DNA of 17,512 nucleotides from an uncultured Oscillospiraceae bacterium (lineage in GTDB: Bacteria > Bacillota_A > Clostridia > Oscillospirales > Oscillospiraceae), in assembly GCA_934635515.1 (NCBI GenBank), contig CAKTZK010000031.1:1-17512 (forward strand), read 5' to 3'. Below are positions 1-7,296 of this stretch, piece by piece (within the stretch, counting starts at the first letter, position 1; every line of letters starts with the position of its first letter). The notes below the pieces were generated by a model. That model saw only the letters and a list, made by a program, of their open reading frames with translations, did no database searches and was not told where the DNA came from. The position numbers and the translations under genes are program-made.

Positions 1-245
1 GCATAGAGACTGTCCTTCTCGGTCTTTTTCACCACCCGGTCCCGGCTTTTCAGGTCCGGGGCGGTGAGCTGCAGCTGCACGGAGACCCGGCTGGCCACAT
101 CCATGTCCTTTTCCTTCTTGGTCTCCAGGATCTGCAGCATGATGATATACTCGTCGGCCATGCTGCCGTAATAGATCAGATTGTCCACCCGGCGCAGAGG
201 ATGGTTTTTATAAACAAGGCCTTCGCCCTTCTTCACTTCAGACAT
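1..245 (-). CDS. Partial conserved hypothetical protein (N-terminal 81 residues)
   Basis: An open frame with no stop runs from an ATG at 245 off the left edge, so only the N-terminus is visible. The start begins MSEVKKGEGLVYKNH and is preceded, 12 nt away, by AAAGGAG (258-264). A strong promoter lies further upstream (283-311). The visible part is charged and soluble-looking, rich in Lys, Asp and Glu, with a short motif NLIYYGSMADEYI near residues 22-34 and no signal peptide or membrane segment. I do not recognise the family. The good start signals and uninterrupted frame support a real gene; its function and full length cannot be told from this window. Confidence 0.75.
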   Translation of the reverse strand, partial: MSEVKKGEGLVYKNHPLRRVDNLIYYGSMADEYIIMLQILETKKEKDMDVASRVSVQLQLTAPDLKSRDRVVKKTEKDSLY

Positions 246-282
246 ATTCCAGCACAACTCCTTTTTCCGTATCGTACCATTT

Positions 283-311
283 ATCATAGCACAGAAAAGC
301 ATGGCTGTCAA
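283..311 (-). promoter_or_regulatory. Sigma-A-type promoter of the leftward partial gene
   Basis: Read on the minus strand, TTGACA (306-311) is followed after exactly 17 nt by TATGAT (283-288). A TG lies one base upstream of the -10, giving an extended -10. This is close to the consensus and correctly placed for the gene starting at 245. It diverges from the promoter at 359-387. Confidence 0.7.
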
Positions 312-358
312 ATGCGGCGGCAGAAAATGCACCCGGAGATCTGCGGAGAATAATTATG

Positions 359-387
359 TTGACAGAAAAGGAGTTTTTTAGTAAAAT
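359..387 (+). promoter_or_regulatory. Sigma-A-type promoter of the surface protein gene
   Basis: A perfect TTGACA (359-364) is followed after 17 nt by TAAAAT (382-387). The predicted transcript start near 394 leaves a leader of about 25 nt containing GGAGG (409-413) before the ATG at 420. The near-consensus match suggests strong constitutive expression. Confidence 0.7.
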
Positions 388-419
388 AAGTAAAGAAATT
401 CGTGAAATGGAGGAAAATC

Positions 420-1418
420 ATGAAAAAACTTATCATTTGCATCCTGACCGTGCTGATGATGGTCCCGGTGCTGGCCTTCGCAGAGGACAGTCATCAGATT
501 CCCGAGCTGAATCTTGTGTCTGGGGATCACAGCGGCAAGACTCTGGAGCATGACGGCTACACCTGGGATGCGGCAAACGCCGTGCTGACGCTGAAGGACA
601 TTTCCGTCGGCGGGAAGATTATCCTGCCCAAGTGGGACTGCACCATCCGTGTCCAGGGCAGCTGCTACGCGGGTGTCATTAGTCGGCCCAGCTCTGCGGA
701 TGCCCAAAGCCTGACCATCTGCGGCGCAGAGGGCGCGGACCTCTCTGCCGCCATTGATGTGGCCGGGGACCTGACCCTGGACGGCCTGACCATGACCGGC
801 GGCGAAATTCGCAACGCCAGCGTGAACCTGGCGTACAAGCTGACCCTGAAAAACAGCACCATCAACCTGTATAATCTCGGCTGGATGACCAACACGGGCA
901 TCGACCTGCAAAACAGCAAACTCCATGTGGTGCTGCCCGTTGCAGACACCGGGTCCCAGTTTTGGGTGGAGATGATCGCCATGGACGAAAAGTCCGAGAT
1001 CGTGTCCCTGAATCCCCTGAGCAACTACGGCAAGCGCGACCTGGCGGACTTTGGCAATGTGCTGAACTATGTGGCCGAGCCTGTGGGCGGCTTCTTCGTG
1101 CAGACGAACAGCGGGGTGGAGAATCAGAACCCCATCAGCATTTACACCAAGGTCGAGGGTGACGAGCTGGTGCGGGCGGAGAGATTCATCCTCCGGGCCC
1201 CGGCTTCCTCCGGCGGCGGTGAGGAAATCCCCGGGGATAGCGGCACGGAGGCGGGCCCCGGCGGCACCACTGACACCGGCGCAGGCGGCGGCGCCCAGAC
1301 CGGTACGGGCGAGAAGGCTCCGGCCACCGGCGATACCGGGTTGGTGCTCTACGGCGCAGCGGCCCTGCTGACCCTCGGCGGTGCGGCGGTGCTTCTGCGG
1401 AAAAAGAAAGAGAACTGA
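420..1418 (+). CDS. Secreted beta-helix-like surface protein with sortase-type C-terminus
   Basis: This is a 332-residue exported protein. The start at 420 (MKKLIICILTVLMM) is preferred over an in-frame ATG at 402 because GGAGG lies 6 nt upstream and a signal peptide then begins at residue 1, with probable cleavage after AFA near residue 20. The middle (about 25-250) alternates short hydrophobic strands with polar turns (LTLKDISVGGKI, LTLDGLTMTGG, LTLKNSTINLY), resembling right-handed beta-helix or carbohydrate-binding surface domains. A Gly/Thr/Pro-rich linker follows (about 258-300). It ends in APATGDTG, a hydrophobic segment and RKKKEN, the layout of a cell-wall sorting signal with a non-LPXTG motif. 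It stands alone between a strong promoter and a terminator. Ligand and role are unknown; surface anchoring is inferred. Confidence 0.85.
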   Translation: MKKLIICILTVLMMVPVLAFAEDSHQIPELNLVSGDHSGKTLEHDGYTWDAANAVLTLKDISVGGKIILPKWDCTIRVQGSCYAGVISRPSSADAQSLTICGAEGADLSAAIDVAGDLTLDGLTMTGGEIRNASVNLAYKLTLKNSTINLYNLGWMTNTGIDLQNSKLHVVLPVADTGSQFWVEMIAMDEKSEIVSLNPLSNYGKRDLADFGNVLNYVAEPVGGFFVQTNSGVENQNPISIYTKVEGDELVRAERFILRAPASSGGGEEIPGDSGTEAGPGGTTDTGAGGGAQTGTGEKAPATGDTGLVLYGAAALLTLGGAAVLLRKKKEN

Positions 1419-1433
1419 AAAGCGTATAATAAA

Positions 1434-1469
1434 AAAGCCCTGCGGACCTTAAAAGGTCCGCAGGGCTTT
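1434..1469. terminator. Bidirectional intrinsic terminator between surface protein and ireB
   Basis: GCCCTGCGGACC and GGTCCGCAGGGC form a perfect 12-bp GC-rich stem around a TTAAAA loop, flanked by AAA and TTT that extend it. On the minus strand the stem is followed by six T residues, making a strong terminator for ireB. On the plus strand the T run is shorter (TTTAGCACTTTT), but the hairpin sits right after the surface protein stop and probably serves both convergent genes. Confidence 0.85.
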
Positions 1470-1476
1470 AGCACTT

Positions 1477-1722
1477 TTACAGATCCAGATAGCTTTTCAC
1501 CAGGGCCTGGAGCATCTCGTCCCGGTCCAGCTTGCAGATAAGCGCCCGGGCGCCGTTGTGGTTGGTGATATAGGTGGGGTCCTCCGAGAGGATATAGCCG
1601 ACGATCTGGTTGATGGGGTCGTAGCCCTTTTCCTTCAGCGCGTCGTACACCGCCGAGAGAATGTAGTGGGTCTGCTCCTCCCGATCCTCCGCCGTATTGA
1701 ATTTACGGGTAAATTCATCCAT
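1477..1722 (-). CDS. ireB: IreB family regulatory phosphoprotein (UPF0297)
   Basis: This small soluble 81-residue protein carries the family's conserved core: [34 protein letters not shown], then [16 protein letters not shown], at the usual length of about 80-90 residues. In Enterococcus, IreB is a substrate of the PASTA Ser/Thr kinase IreK and restrains cephalosporin tolerance; N-terminal Thr residues are phosphorylated there, and Thr residues occur here in the first 15 positions. An upstream in-frame GTG (1731) would add three residues, but AAAGG (1735-1739) is only a few bases from it and well spaced for the ATG at 1722. The gene has its own promoter and terminator. It lies downstream of pheT, not in the alaS-ireB-ruvX context common elsewhere. 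Confidence 0.92.
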   Translation of the reverse strand: MDEFTRKFNTAEDREEQTHYILSAVYDALKEKGYDPINQIVGYILSEDPTYITNHNGARALICKLDRDEMLQALVKSYLDL

Positions 1723-1754
1723 AGGGGACACCGCCTTTCTTGATTACTGGAAAT

Positions 1755-1783
1755 AGTATATGCTTCTTTTACGAAAAAGTAAA
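1755..1783 (-). promoter_or_regulatory. Candidate promoter of ireB
   Basis: On the minus strand TTTACT (1778-1783) and TATACT (1755-1760) are separated by exactly 17 nt, placing a transcript start about 25 nt before the ATG at 1722. The -35 matches consensus at 4 of 6 bases and the -10 at 5 of 6. Confidence 0.5.
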
Positions 1784-1799
1784 GGGAAAAAGATTTCCC
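1784..1799 (-). terminator. Weak intrinsic terminator after pheT
   Basis: Just past the pheT stop, on the minus strand, GGGAAA and TTTCCC form a 6-bp stem around TCTT, followed by TTTACTTTTT. The stem is short, so some read-through into ireB is likely. Confidence 0.4.
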
Positions 1800-1810
1800 A
1801 CCGGGCGGTT

Positions 1811-4252
1811 TTATTTTGCCCGGAGCTCGGCACCCAGGTTTTTCACCAGCTTCTTTACGGCGGAGGCGGCGCAGGCCTCGATCTCGGCGGAGGTGAGGGT
1901 CTTTTCCGCAGAGCCGATGGTCAGGCGGATGGTCACGGATTTCTTGCCCTCCGGGATCTGCTTGCCGTGGTACTCGTCCACAAAGGCGGCACCGTGGAAG
2001 AGTTCATTGTGGATGCCGGAGAGAATCTTCTGCATATCCGCCCACTTTGTCTCTGCGTCAAAGAGCAGGGAGATGTCGTAGTCCGTCATGGGATACTCGG
2101 CCAGATGGGTGAAGGTGTTGGTGCGGGAGCGGAAGGGAACCAGGGCGACCATATCCAGCTCGAAGAGCATCACGCTCAGGTTCTTGATGCCGCAGGCCAT
2201 GGAGGCCTTCTTGTTCAGCAGGGCCAGGTTGCCGATGCGCTTATCGCCCAGGCAGATGTTCAGCCACACCACATCGTCGGCCCACACAGGCTTTTGCTCT
2301 TGGCGGAAGGTGAAGCCCTCCATGTGGGTGTACCGGGGCATACTCTCGATAACGCCCTTGGCCCGGCGGAAGAGGTCGGTGACATTCTTGCTGTCGCCGG
2401 CAAAGGCACCGGCGATGTTCTTGCGCTGGGAGGGGAGCTTTTCCCGGCTGTCGTAGGGAGTGGTGTAGTCCGCGTCCCGGAACACCTGGGCGCACTCGAA
2501 GATGGAAAACTCCGTGAAGAACCGCTCGTTTTTCACCACCGCCTTGCACAGGTTGGGGAGCAGCGAGGAGCGAATGAGGCTCTCGTCGGGAGAGGGGGGC
2601 GTGGAGAGGGAGAGGATGCCGCTGGTATCCTGCAGGATGGCGTTTACATACTGGTCGGTCATCCAGGGATAGGTGAAGATCTCCTGCATGCCGCAGCGGA
2701 TGGCCAGATACTCCTTGATGCGGCGCTCCAGGTCCTTATCCAGCTGGTTGATGGCCCCGTCGAAGGAGGTGGTGATGGGGGCGGCCCGGAAGTTCTCGTA
2801 CCCGTACATCCGGGCGACCTCCTCCATGATGTCCGCCTTGATGGATACGTCGCCGGTGGAGCGCCAGGTGGGCACCACCACGTGCATGTTGTCGCCGTCA
2901 AAGGTCAGCTCATAGCCCAGTTCGCCCATCTTCTTGGCAATGTCCTCGTTGGAGATGCGCTTGCCCAGGCGGCGCTCCAGCCAATTCAGAGACACGTCGA
3001 TCTCGGCCCGCTGCAGCTTATTGGGATAGCAGTCCACGAAGCCCGTGACCTTCATCTCGGGATAAAGCTCCGCAAACAGGGCCATGGACAGGTCCAGGGC
3101 CTGGTCGCAGCGCTCGGGATCAACGGCCTTTTCATACCGGGCCGAGGCCTCGGTGCGGTTGTCGTAGCGCAGGGCCGTGCGGCGAATGCCCGCAGCCTGG
3201 AAGTTGGCTACCTCCAAAATCACCTTGTTGGTGGTGGGGAGAATGGAGTCCTTGGCGCCGCCCATGACGCCTGCCAGACCCACCACCCCGGCATCGTCGG
3301 CGATGACCAGGTCGTCCGTGGACAGGGGCAGGTCCTTGCCGTTGAGCAGCTGGAGCTTTTCGCCTTCTCCGGCCCGGCGGACGATGATGTGGCCGGCGAT
3401 ATGGTCGGAGTCATAGGCGTGGGAGGGCTGACCCGTGGCCAGCATCACATAGTTGGTGATGTCCACCAGGGCGTTGATGGGGCGCATACCCACCTTCCAA
3501 ATGCGGTTTTGCATCCAGTAGGGGGCGGGCTTTACGCTGAGGCCCTCGATCTGCGTGCCGGTCATCCGGGGGCAGCGGTCGCTGTCCTCCACGGTGATGG
3601 TAAGGCCCGCGGTGTTTTTAACGGTCCGGTCAAAGGGAGGCAGGGGATTCATGGGCAGATCGTAGAGGGCTGCGATCTCCCGGGCGATGCCGTAGTGACC
3701 CCAGAGGTCCGGGCGGTTGGTCATGGATTTGTTGTCAATTTCCAGGATGATGTCGTTAAGGTCCAGGGCGTCGGCCAGGGGCGTCCCGGCGGGAGCGTCG
3801 AAGTCAGAGAGGTCCAGGATGGTGGCCTCCTCCGTGAAGGGGAAGAGGTCAAACAGGCCAATTTCGCTGCTGGCGCAGATCATGCCGTAGCTCTCCACGC
3901 CCCGGAGCTTGGAGACCTTGATCTCCACCGGCTCCCCCTCGCCGTGCCAGCGGCAGTGGGCCCCGGGCAGGGCCACTGCCACCTTCATGCCGTCCCGGAG
4001 ATTGATGCCGCCGCACACGATGTCCTTTATCTCGCCGCCGATGTCTGTTTTGCAAACCCGGAGCTTGTCGGCATTGGGGTGCTGCTGCACCTGCTGCACT
4101 ACGCCTATTACCATGTTGCGGAAGCTTTCGGACAGGTCCGTGGCATCCTCCACCTCCACGGTGGACATGGTCAGATCGTAGGAAAGGCGCTTGAGGTCCA
4201 TATCGTCAGGGAGCTTTACATAGTCCTTGACCCAGTTCAGAGAAACTTTCAT
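1811..4252 (-). CDS. pheT: Phenylalanine--tRNA ligase beta subunit
   Basis: This is a full-length 813-residue subunit of the alpha2-beta2 cytosolic enzyme that charges tRNA-Phe. The N-terminus MKVSLNWVKDYVKLP is typical. An EMAP/OB-fold tRNA-binding region spans about residues 40-150 (KDIVCGGINLRDGMKVAVA). The B3/B4 editing region follows with GLAGVMGG near residue 310 and RRTALRYDNRTEASARYEKA. The B5 domain and catalytic-like core come next. The C-terminal ferredoxin-fold anticodon-binding domain is the last 100 residues (HLAEYPMTDYDISLLFD). AAGGAGGG precedes the ATG, which lies 18 nt after the pheS stop, so the two subunits are co-transcribed and share T-box control. No disrupted motif is seen. 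Confidence 0.97.
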   Translation of the reverse strand: MKVSLNWVKDYVKLPDDMDLKRLSYDLTMSTVEVEDATDLSESFRNMVIGVVQQVQQHPNADKLRVCKTDIGGEIKDIVCGGINLRDGMKVAVALPGAHCRWHGEGEPVEIKVSKLRGVESYGMICASSEIGLFDLFPFTEEATILDLSDFDAPAGTPLADALDLNDIILEIDNKSMTNRPDLWGHYGIAREIAALYDLPMNPLPPFDRTVKNTAGLTITVEDSDRCPRMTGTQIEGLSVKPAPYWMQNRIWKVGMRPINALVDITNYVMLATGQPSHAYDSDHIAGHIIVRRAGEGEKLQLLNGKDLPLSTDDLVIADDAGVVGLAGVMGGAKDSILPTTNKVILEVANFQAAGIRRTALRYDNRTEASARYEKAVDPERCDQALDLSMALFAELYPEMKVTGFVDCYPNKLQRAEIDVSLNWLERRLGKRISNEDIAKKMGELGYELTFDGDNMHVVVPTWRSTGDVSIKADIMEEVARMYGYENFRAAPITTSFDGAINQLDKDLERRIKEYLAIRCGMQEIFTYPWMTDQYVNAILQDTSGILSLSTPPSPDESLIRSSLLPNLCKAVVKNERFFTEFSIFECAQVFRDADYTTPYDSREKLPSQRKNIAGAFAGDSKNVTDLFRRAKGVIESMPRYTHMEGFTFRQEQKPVWADDVVWLNICLGDKRIGNLALLNKKASMACGIKNLSVMLFELDMVALVPFRSRTNTFTHLAEYPMTDYDISLLFDAETKWADMQKILSGIHNELFHGAAFVDEYHGKQIPEGKKSVTIRLTIGSAEKTLTSAEIEACAASAVKKLVKNLGAELRAK

Positions 4253-4270
4253 TGTGTAAAACCCTCCTTA

Positions 4271-5308
4271 TTAATGGAACTGCTTCAAAAAGCGCAGGTC
4301 GGCGCTGTGGAACAGGCGCACATCGTCCACGCCGTAGCGCATCATCACCAGGCGGTCCAGGCCGATGTTTACATAGAAGCCGGTGTACTCGTCCGGGTCC
4401 AGACCCGCCGCCCGGAGAACATTGGGGTGGGGGGTGCCGCCGGGCATGATCTCGATCCAGCCCACCTGCTTGCACACCGAGCAGCCCTTACCGCCGCAGA
4501 CCAGGCAGCCCATGTCGATTTCAAACCCCGGCTCCACGAAGGGGAAGAAGCCTGCCCGCATCCGCACGGGGACCTCCCGGCCAAAGACCTTGGAGAGAAT
4601 GCTCTGGATCATCACCTTGCCGGAGGCGAAGGTGAAGTCCTTGTCCACGATCAGCGCCTCATACTGGAAGAAGGCACGCTCGTGGCGGGCGTCGGTGGTC
4701 TCGTTGCGGTACACCCGGCCGGGGTACACGAAGCGATAGGGGGGCTTGTGGGTCTGCATATAGCGCACGGAGCCGCCGGTAAGGTGGGGGCGCAGGCAGA
4801 GCTTGTCCCAGCACTCGCCCTTGTCATGGCCCGCCAGCCAATAGGTGTCCATGCTCTCCCGGGCGGGATGGTTGGGGGGGAAGTTCAGATTGTCGAAGCC
4901 GTAGAGCTCGCTGGTGATGTCGTCCTCCTCGTAAATTTCAAAGCCCATGGAGCGGAAGGCATCGTTCAGGTCGTAGCACATCTGGGTGATGGGGTGCAGC
5001 CCTCCGGCGGGAGGCAGATAGCCGGGGACGGAGATGTCGAAGTCGGCGTCGATCTGAGAGGCCTTGAGCTTTAAGTCGTTTCGGTGCTGCTCAATGAGCT
5101 CGGTGAGCTGGGCCTTGGCCTGGTTTACGGCCTTGCCCATCTCCGGACGCAGAGAAACATCCAGCTTGGGCACCTCCTTCAGCAGCGCCGTCAGGCCGCC
5201 CTGCTTGCCCAAAATGGCGGCCTTGATGTCCTGCAGCTCCGTCTCGTTCTTGGCTGACAGGATCTTTTCTCTGCCCTCCTGGAGCAGTTCATTCAGCTTT
5301 TCTTTCAT
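4271..5308 (-). CDS. pheS: Phenylalanine--tRNA ligase alpha subunit
   Basis: This 345-residue catalytic subunit activates Phe with ATP and transfers it to tRNA-Phe. The N-terminal coiled coil (residues 1-85) binds the tRNA elbow in this family. The class II core contains GRVYRNETTDARHERAFFQYE (motif 2 region), the CLVCGGKGCSVCK cysteine cluster common in Firmicutes PheS, WIEIMPGGTPHPNVL, and motif 3 GLDRLVMMRYG followed by LRFLKQFH. The start at 5308 follows AAGGAGG (5320-5326) at 11 nt. The frame stays open upstream to 5482, but that stretch is the T-box leader and is not translated. The motif 2 loop reads FFQYEA where the best-known bacterial enzymes have FHQxEG. Confidence 0.96.
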   Translation of the reverse strand: MKEKLNELLQEGREKILSAKNETELQDIKAAILGKQGGLTALLKEVPKLDVSLRPEMGKAVNQAKAQLTELIEQHRNDLKLKASQIDADFDISVPGYLPPAGGLHPITQMCYDLNDAFRSMGFEIYEEDDITSELYGFDNLNFPPNHPARESMDTYWLAGHDKGECWDKLCLRPHLTGGSVRYMQTHKPPYRFVYPGRVYRNETTDARHERAFFQYEALIVDKDFTFASGKVMIQSILSKVFGREVPVRMRAGFFPFVEPGFEIDMGCLVCGGKGCSVCKQVGWIEIMPGGTPHPNVLRAAGLDPDEYTGFYVNIGLDRLVMMRYGVDDVRLFHSADLRFLKQFH

Positions 5309-5354
5309 CAGCAATGATTCCTCCTTGTAAAAAGTGGGATTCGTTAGCGGGGAT

Positions 5355-5395
5355 AAAAAAAGACCTTTCCTCCCCTGAATAAAAGGGACGAAAGG
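5355..5395 (-). terminator. T-box attenuator terminator
   Basis: On the minus strand, CCTTTCGTCCC and GGGGAGGAAAGG form an imperfect stem (5364-5395) followed by TC and seven T residues (5355-5361). It lies directly downstream of the T-box sequence and upstream of the pheS start. This is the terminator that uncharged tRNA-Phe is expected to prevent. Confidence 0.85.
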
Positions 5396-5608
5396 CATAC
5401 AGCGCTCCGTGGTACCACCCAAATTCGCAGGAAAAACCTGCGCACTCGTTTCCCCATAACGGAGGCTGACCCGGCTGCGCATTTCCTCGCAGCAGCTCCC
5501 GGGCGAACACCGCAGACGGCTACGGGCCAGCTTGCAGCCGGTGACTGACCCTCTCTTGGAAGCCGCGTGTGTGCGGATTTTCCCGTTCCACGCTTTTCAT
5601 ATATACAA
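5355..5608 (-). promoter_or_regulatory. T-box leader riboswitch (tRNA-Phe sensing)
   Basis: The minus-strand leader of pheST contains the canonical T-box core TGGGTGGTACCACGG (complement of 5407-5421). The UGGU in it can pair with an ACCA tRNA end, fitting tRNA-Phe with discriminator A. Upstream is a long Stem I region with an AGAGAG element and a distal hairpin (CACCGGCTGCAAGCTGG). On the 3' side of Stem I, GGTG-TTC-GCCCGGGAG places TTC (complement of 5505-5507), a Phe codon, in the specifier position. When uncharged tRNA-Phe binds, the antiterminator forms and pheST is transcribed; otherwise the hairpin at 5364-5395 terminates. The T-box core and terminator are certain. The exact Stem I limits and specifier are read by eye. 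Confidence 0.93.
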
Positions 5609-5616
5609 TATATTTA

Positions 5617-5645
5617 CTTATACCATACTTTCCCCGGCTTTTCAA
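5617..5645 (-). promoter_or_regulatory. Promoter of the pheST T-box transcript
   Basis: On the minus strand TTGAAA (5640-5645) and TATAAG (5617-5622) are spaced by exactly 17 nt, upstream of the T-box Stem I. It diverges from the nnrD promoter about 55 nt away. Confidence 0.65.
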
Positions 5646-5697
5646 GGAAAAAATTTCGTCGGATCGCTGAAAAAATATCGCCCATAGGGCGAAAACG

Positions 5698-5706
5698 TGC
5701 TATACT
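5698..5706 (+). promoter_or_regulatory. Extended -10 promoter candidate for nnrD
   Basis: TG (5698-5699), one base, then TATACT (5701-5706) form an extended -10. No good -35 is seen at the right distance, which is acceptable for extended -10 promoters. The transcript start would fall near 5712, just ahead of the nnrD start codons. Confidence 0.45.
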
Positions 5707-5734
5707 GGAGCAAAGATACCGGATGAAGGGGGCG

Positions 5735-6592
5735 ATGTACTTGGAGACCATTACGGCGTCCCGGGTGCGGGCCATTCTGCCCCGGCGGGACCCGGCGGGA
5801 CACAAGGGAAATTTCGGGAAGGTCCTGTGCGTCTGCGGCAGCGTGGGCTATACCGGCGCGCCTATCTTTGCAAGCCGCGCGGCGGTGCGCACGGGGGCGG
5901 GACTGGTGTTTTTGGCGGTGCCGCAGAGCGTGTGGCCCGTGGCGGCGGTGAAGAGCGACGAGGCCATGCCTTTTCCCCTGCCGGAGACGGCGGACGGCAA
6001 GCTCTCCCTTTTGGCTGAAGAGCCCATCCGCCAGCGGGCGGCGGACTGCGACGCGGTGCTTCTGGGCTGCGGACTGGGCCGGGGCTGGCAGACGGACGCC
6101 CTGGTGCAGAAGCTGCTGGACACAGAAAAGCCCCTGGTGCTGGACGCGGACGGGTTAAACGCCCTGGACGGCTGCCCGGAGCTGCTGCAAAAGCGGACGG
6201 CCCCCACGGTGGTAACGCCCCATGAGGGAGAGTTTTTGCGCCTGGGCGGCGACCTTTCCCAAGGCCGGGAGGCTGCCGCGGCGGCATTTTCTCAAAAATA
6301 CGGCGTATACTTGGTTTTGAAGGGACACCGCACCCTGGTGGCGGACCCGGCGGGCCGCCTGGCGGTGAATGACACCGGCAACAGCGGCATGGCCAAGGGC
6401 GGCAGCGGCGACGTGCTGGCGGGGATGATCCTGTCTCTGCTGGGCCAGGGCTGCGAAGCTTTCGATGCCTGCTGCGCTGCGGTGTGGCTCCATGGCCGGG
6501 CCGGGGACCGGGCCGCCGCCCACAAGGGCGAGCGCAGCATGACCCCCACGGACCTGCTGGAGCAGATACCCTACGCCATGAAAAATTTATAA
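5735..6592 (+). CDS. nnrD: ADP-dependent NAD(P)H-hydrate dehydratase
   Basis: NnrD repairs damaged NAD(P)HX, the hydrated form of NAD(P)H, by ADP-dependent dehydration in the cytosol. The ribokinase-like fold is shown by GHKGNFGKVLCVCGS near the N-terminus, AVLLGCGLGRG, PLVLDADGLNAL, TVVTPHEGEF and the hallmark GNSGMAKGGSGDVLAGMI near residues 210-227. At about 285 residues it is a stand-alone dehydratase, without the NnrE epimerase domain fused in many bacteria. The start is uncertain: ATG 5735 (MYLETITASR) follows AAGGGGG closely, while ATG 5723 would add four residues. The frame is open further upstream, but that lies before the likely promoter. It begins the nnrD-lipoprotein-alr-mazF block. 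Confidence 0.93.
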   Translation: MYLETITASRVRAILPRRDPAGHKGNFGKVLCVCGSVGYTGAPIFASRAAVRTGAGLVFLAVPQSVWPVAAVKSDEAMPFPLPETADGKLSLLAEEPIRQRAADCDAVLLGCGLGRGWQTDALVQKLLDTEKPLVLDADGLNALDGCPELLQKRTAPTVVTPHEGEFLRLGGDLSQGREAAAAAFSQKYGVYLVLKGHRTLVADPAGRLAVNDTGNSGMAKGGSGDVLAGMILSLLGQGCEAFDACCAAVWLHGRAGDRAAAHKGERSMTPTDLLEQIPYAMKNL

Positions 6593-6612
6593 ATAAATAA
6601 TATAGAAAACCT

Positions 6613-6645
6613 GTCATTCGGTGTGCGCACTGGTTTCGCAATGAC
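6613..6645 (-). repeat. Copy 1 of a dispersed intergenic repeat (inverted copy)
   Basis: Read on the minus strand, 6621-6645 is GTCATTGCGAAACCAGTGCGCACAC (24 of 25 bases shared with 9824-9848, opposite orientation). An extra GTCATT at 6613-6618 pairs with AATGAC at 6640-6645, so this copy is a small closed palindrome-like unit. It lies between nnrD and the lipoprotein gene and codes for nothing. Confidence 0.8.
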
Positions 6646-6695
6646 AATATTTTGGGATACGGAGAGCCTTCTAATTTGACTGGGAGGGCGATACC

Positions 6696-7283
6696 GTGAA
6701 GAAAATCTTTTTGCTGTTTTTGCCGTTTTGCCTGCTTTTAACCGGCTGCGGCCATTCCCGGCGGGAGGCGGTGCAGGGCTATTATGCCTCCATCCGCACG
6801 GCTCAGGCGGAGGCACAGATCGTGGCGCACCTGGCATCCGACGACCGCACCTTTACCGTGTCGGCGGCCTATGACCGGGACGGGGGGACGACCACTACCA
6901 TCATGGAGCCGGAAGCGCTCCGGGGCCTCAGCGCCACCGTTACGGCGGAGGAACTGAAGCTCCTCTACGACGGCGACGTGTGGGCCGCCGGGGACGGGGG
7001 AGGCCTCTCCACCGCCAACTGCGTCCAACTCCTTCTGTACGCGGCGGGCCAAGGCTTCGTCACCCGGGAGGGCACGGATAAAATCGGCGGCCAGGAGTAC
7101 ATATTCCTTTCCTGCGAAGCCACGGACGGGGCGGGGGAGACCTACGCCTGCAGCCTTTGGGTGCAGCCGGAGAGCTTTGCGCCCTATGCTGCGGAGCTGA
7201 GCCGGGCGGGAAAGGTGCTGCTGACAGTCACATTTACACAATTTACCTGTGAGACGGAAGAAAATACAGAAGAGAGTACATGA
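6696..7283 (+). CDS. GerS/YdcC-like lipoprotein upstream of alr
   Basis: This 195-residue lipoprotein has a signal MKKIFLLFLPFCLLLTGC with lipobox LLTGC, so Cys18 would be lipidated and the protein held on the outer face of the membrane. The rest has alternating beta-rich segments (RTFTVSAAYDRDGGTTTTIMEP, ATVTAEELKLLYDGD) like LolA/YdcC-type lipid-binding-fold proteins. The start is GTG at 6696, after GGAGG (6683-6687). Its length and its position 13 nt before alr match Bacillus ydcC and Clostridioides gerS, which precede alanine racemase genes; GerS is needed for cortex processing and germination in C. difficile. The lipoprotein call is firm. The GerS-like role is inferred from synteny and overall shape, not from a recognisable motif. 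Confidence 0.85.
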   Translation: MKKIFLLFLPFCLLLTGCGHSRREAVQGYYASIRTAQAEAQIVAHLASDDRTFTVSAAYDRDGGTTTTIMEPEALRGLSATVTAEELKLLYDGDVWAAGDGGGLSTANCVQLLLYAAGQGFVTREGTDKIGGQEYIFLSCEATDGAGETYACSLWVQPESFAPYAAELSRAGKVLLTVTFTQFTCETEENTEEST

Positions 7284-7296
7284 AAGAGGCGATACC

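Noticed and set aside
1760..5074. Plus-strand open frame of 1104 codons
   Set aside because: It is exactly antisense to pheT and pheS, whose families are certain. It is rich in Gly, His, Val and Ala as expected from the reverse complement of GC-rich genes, has no ribosome binding site and no known motif.
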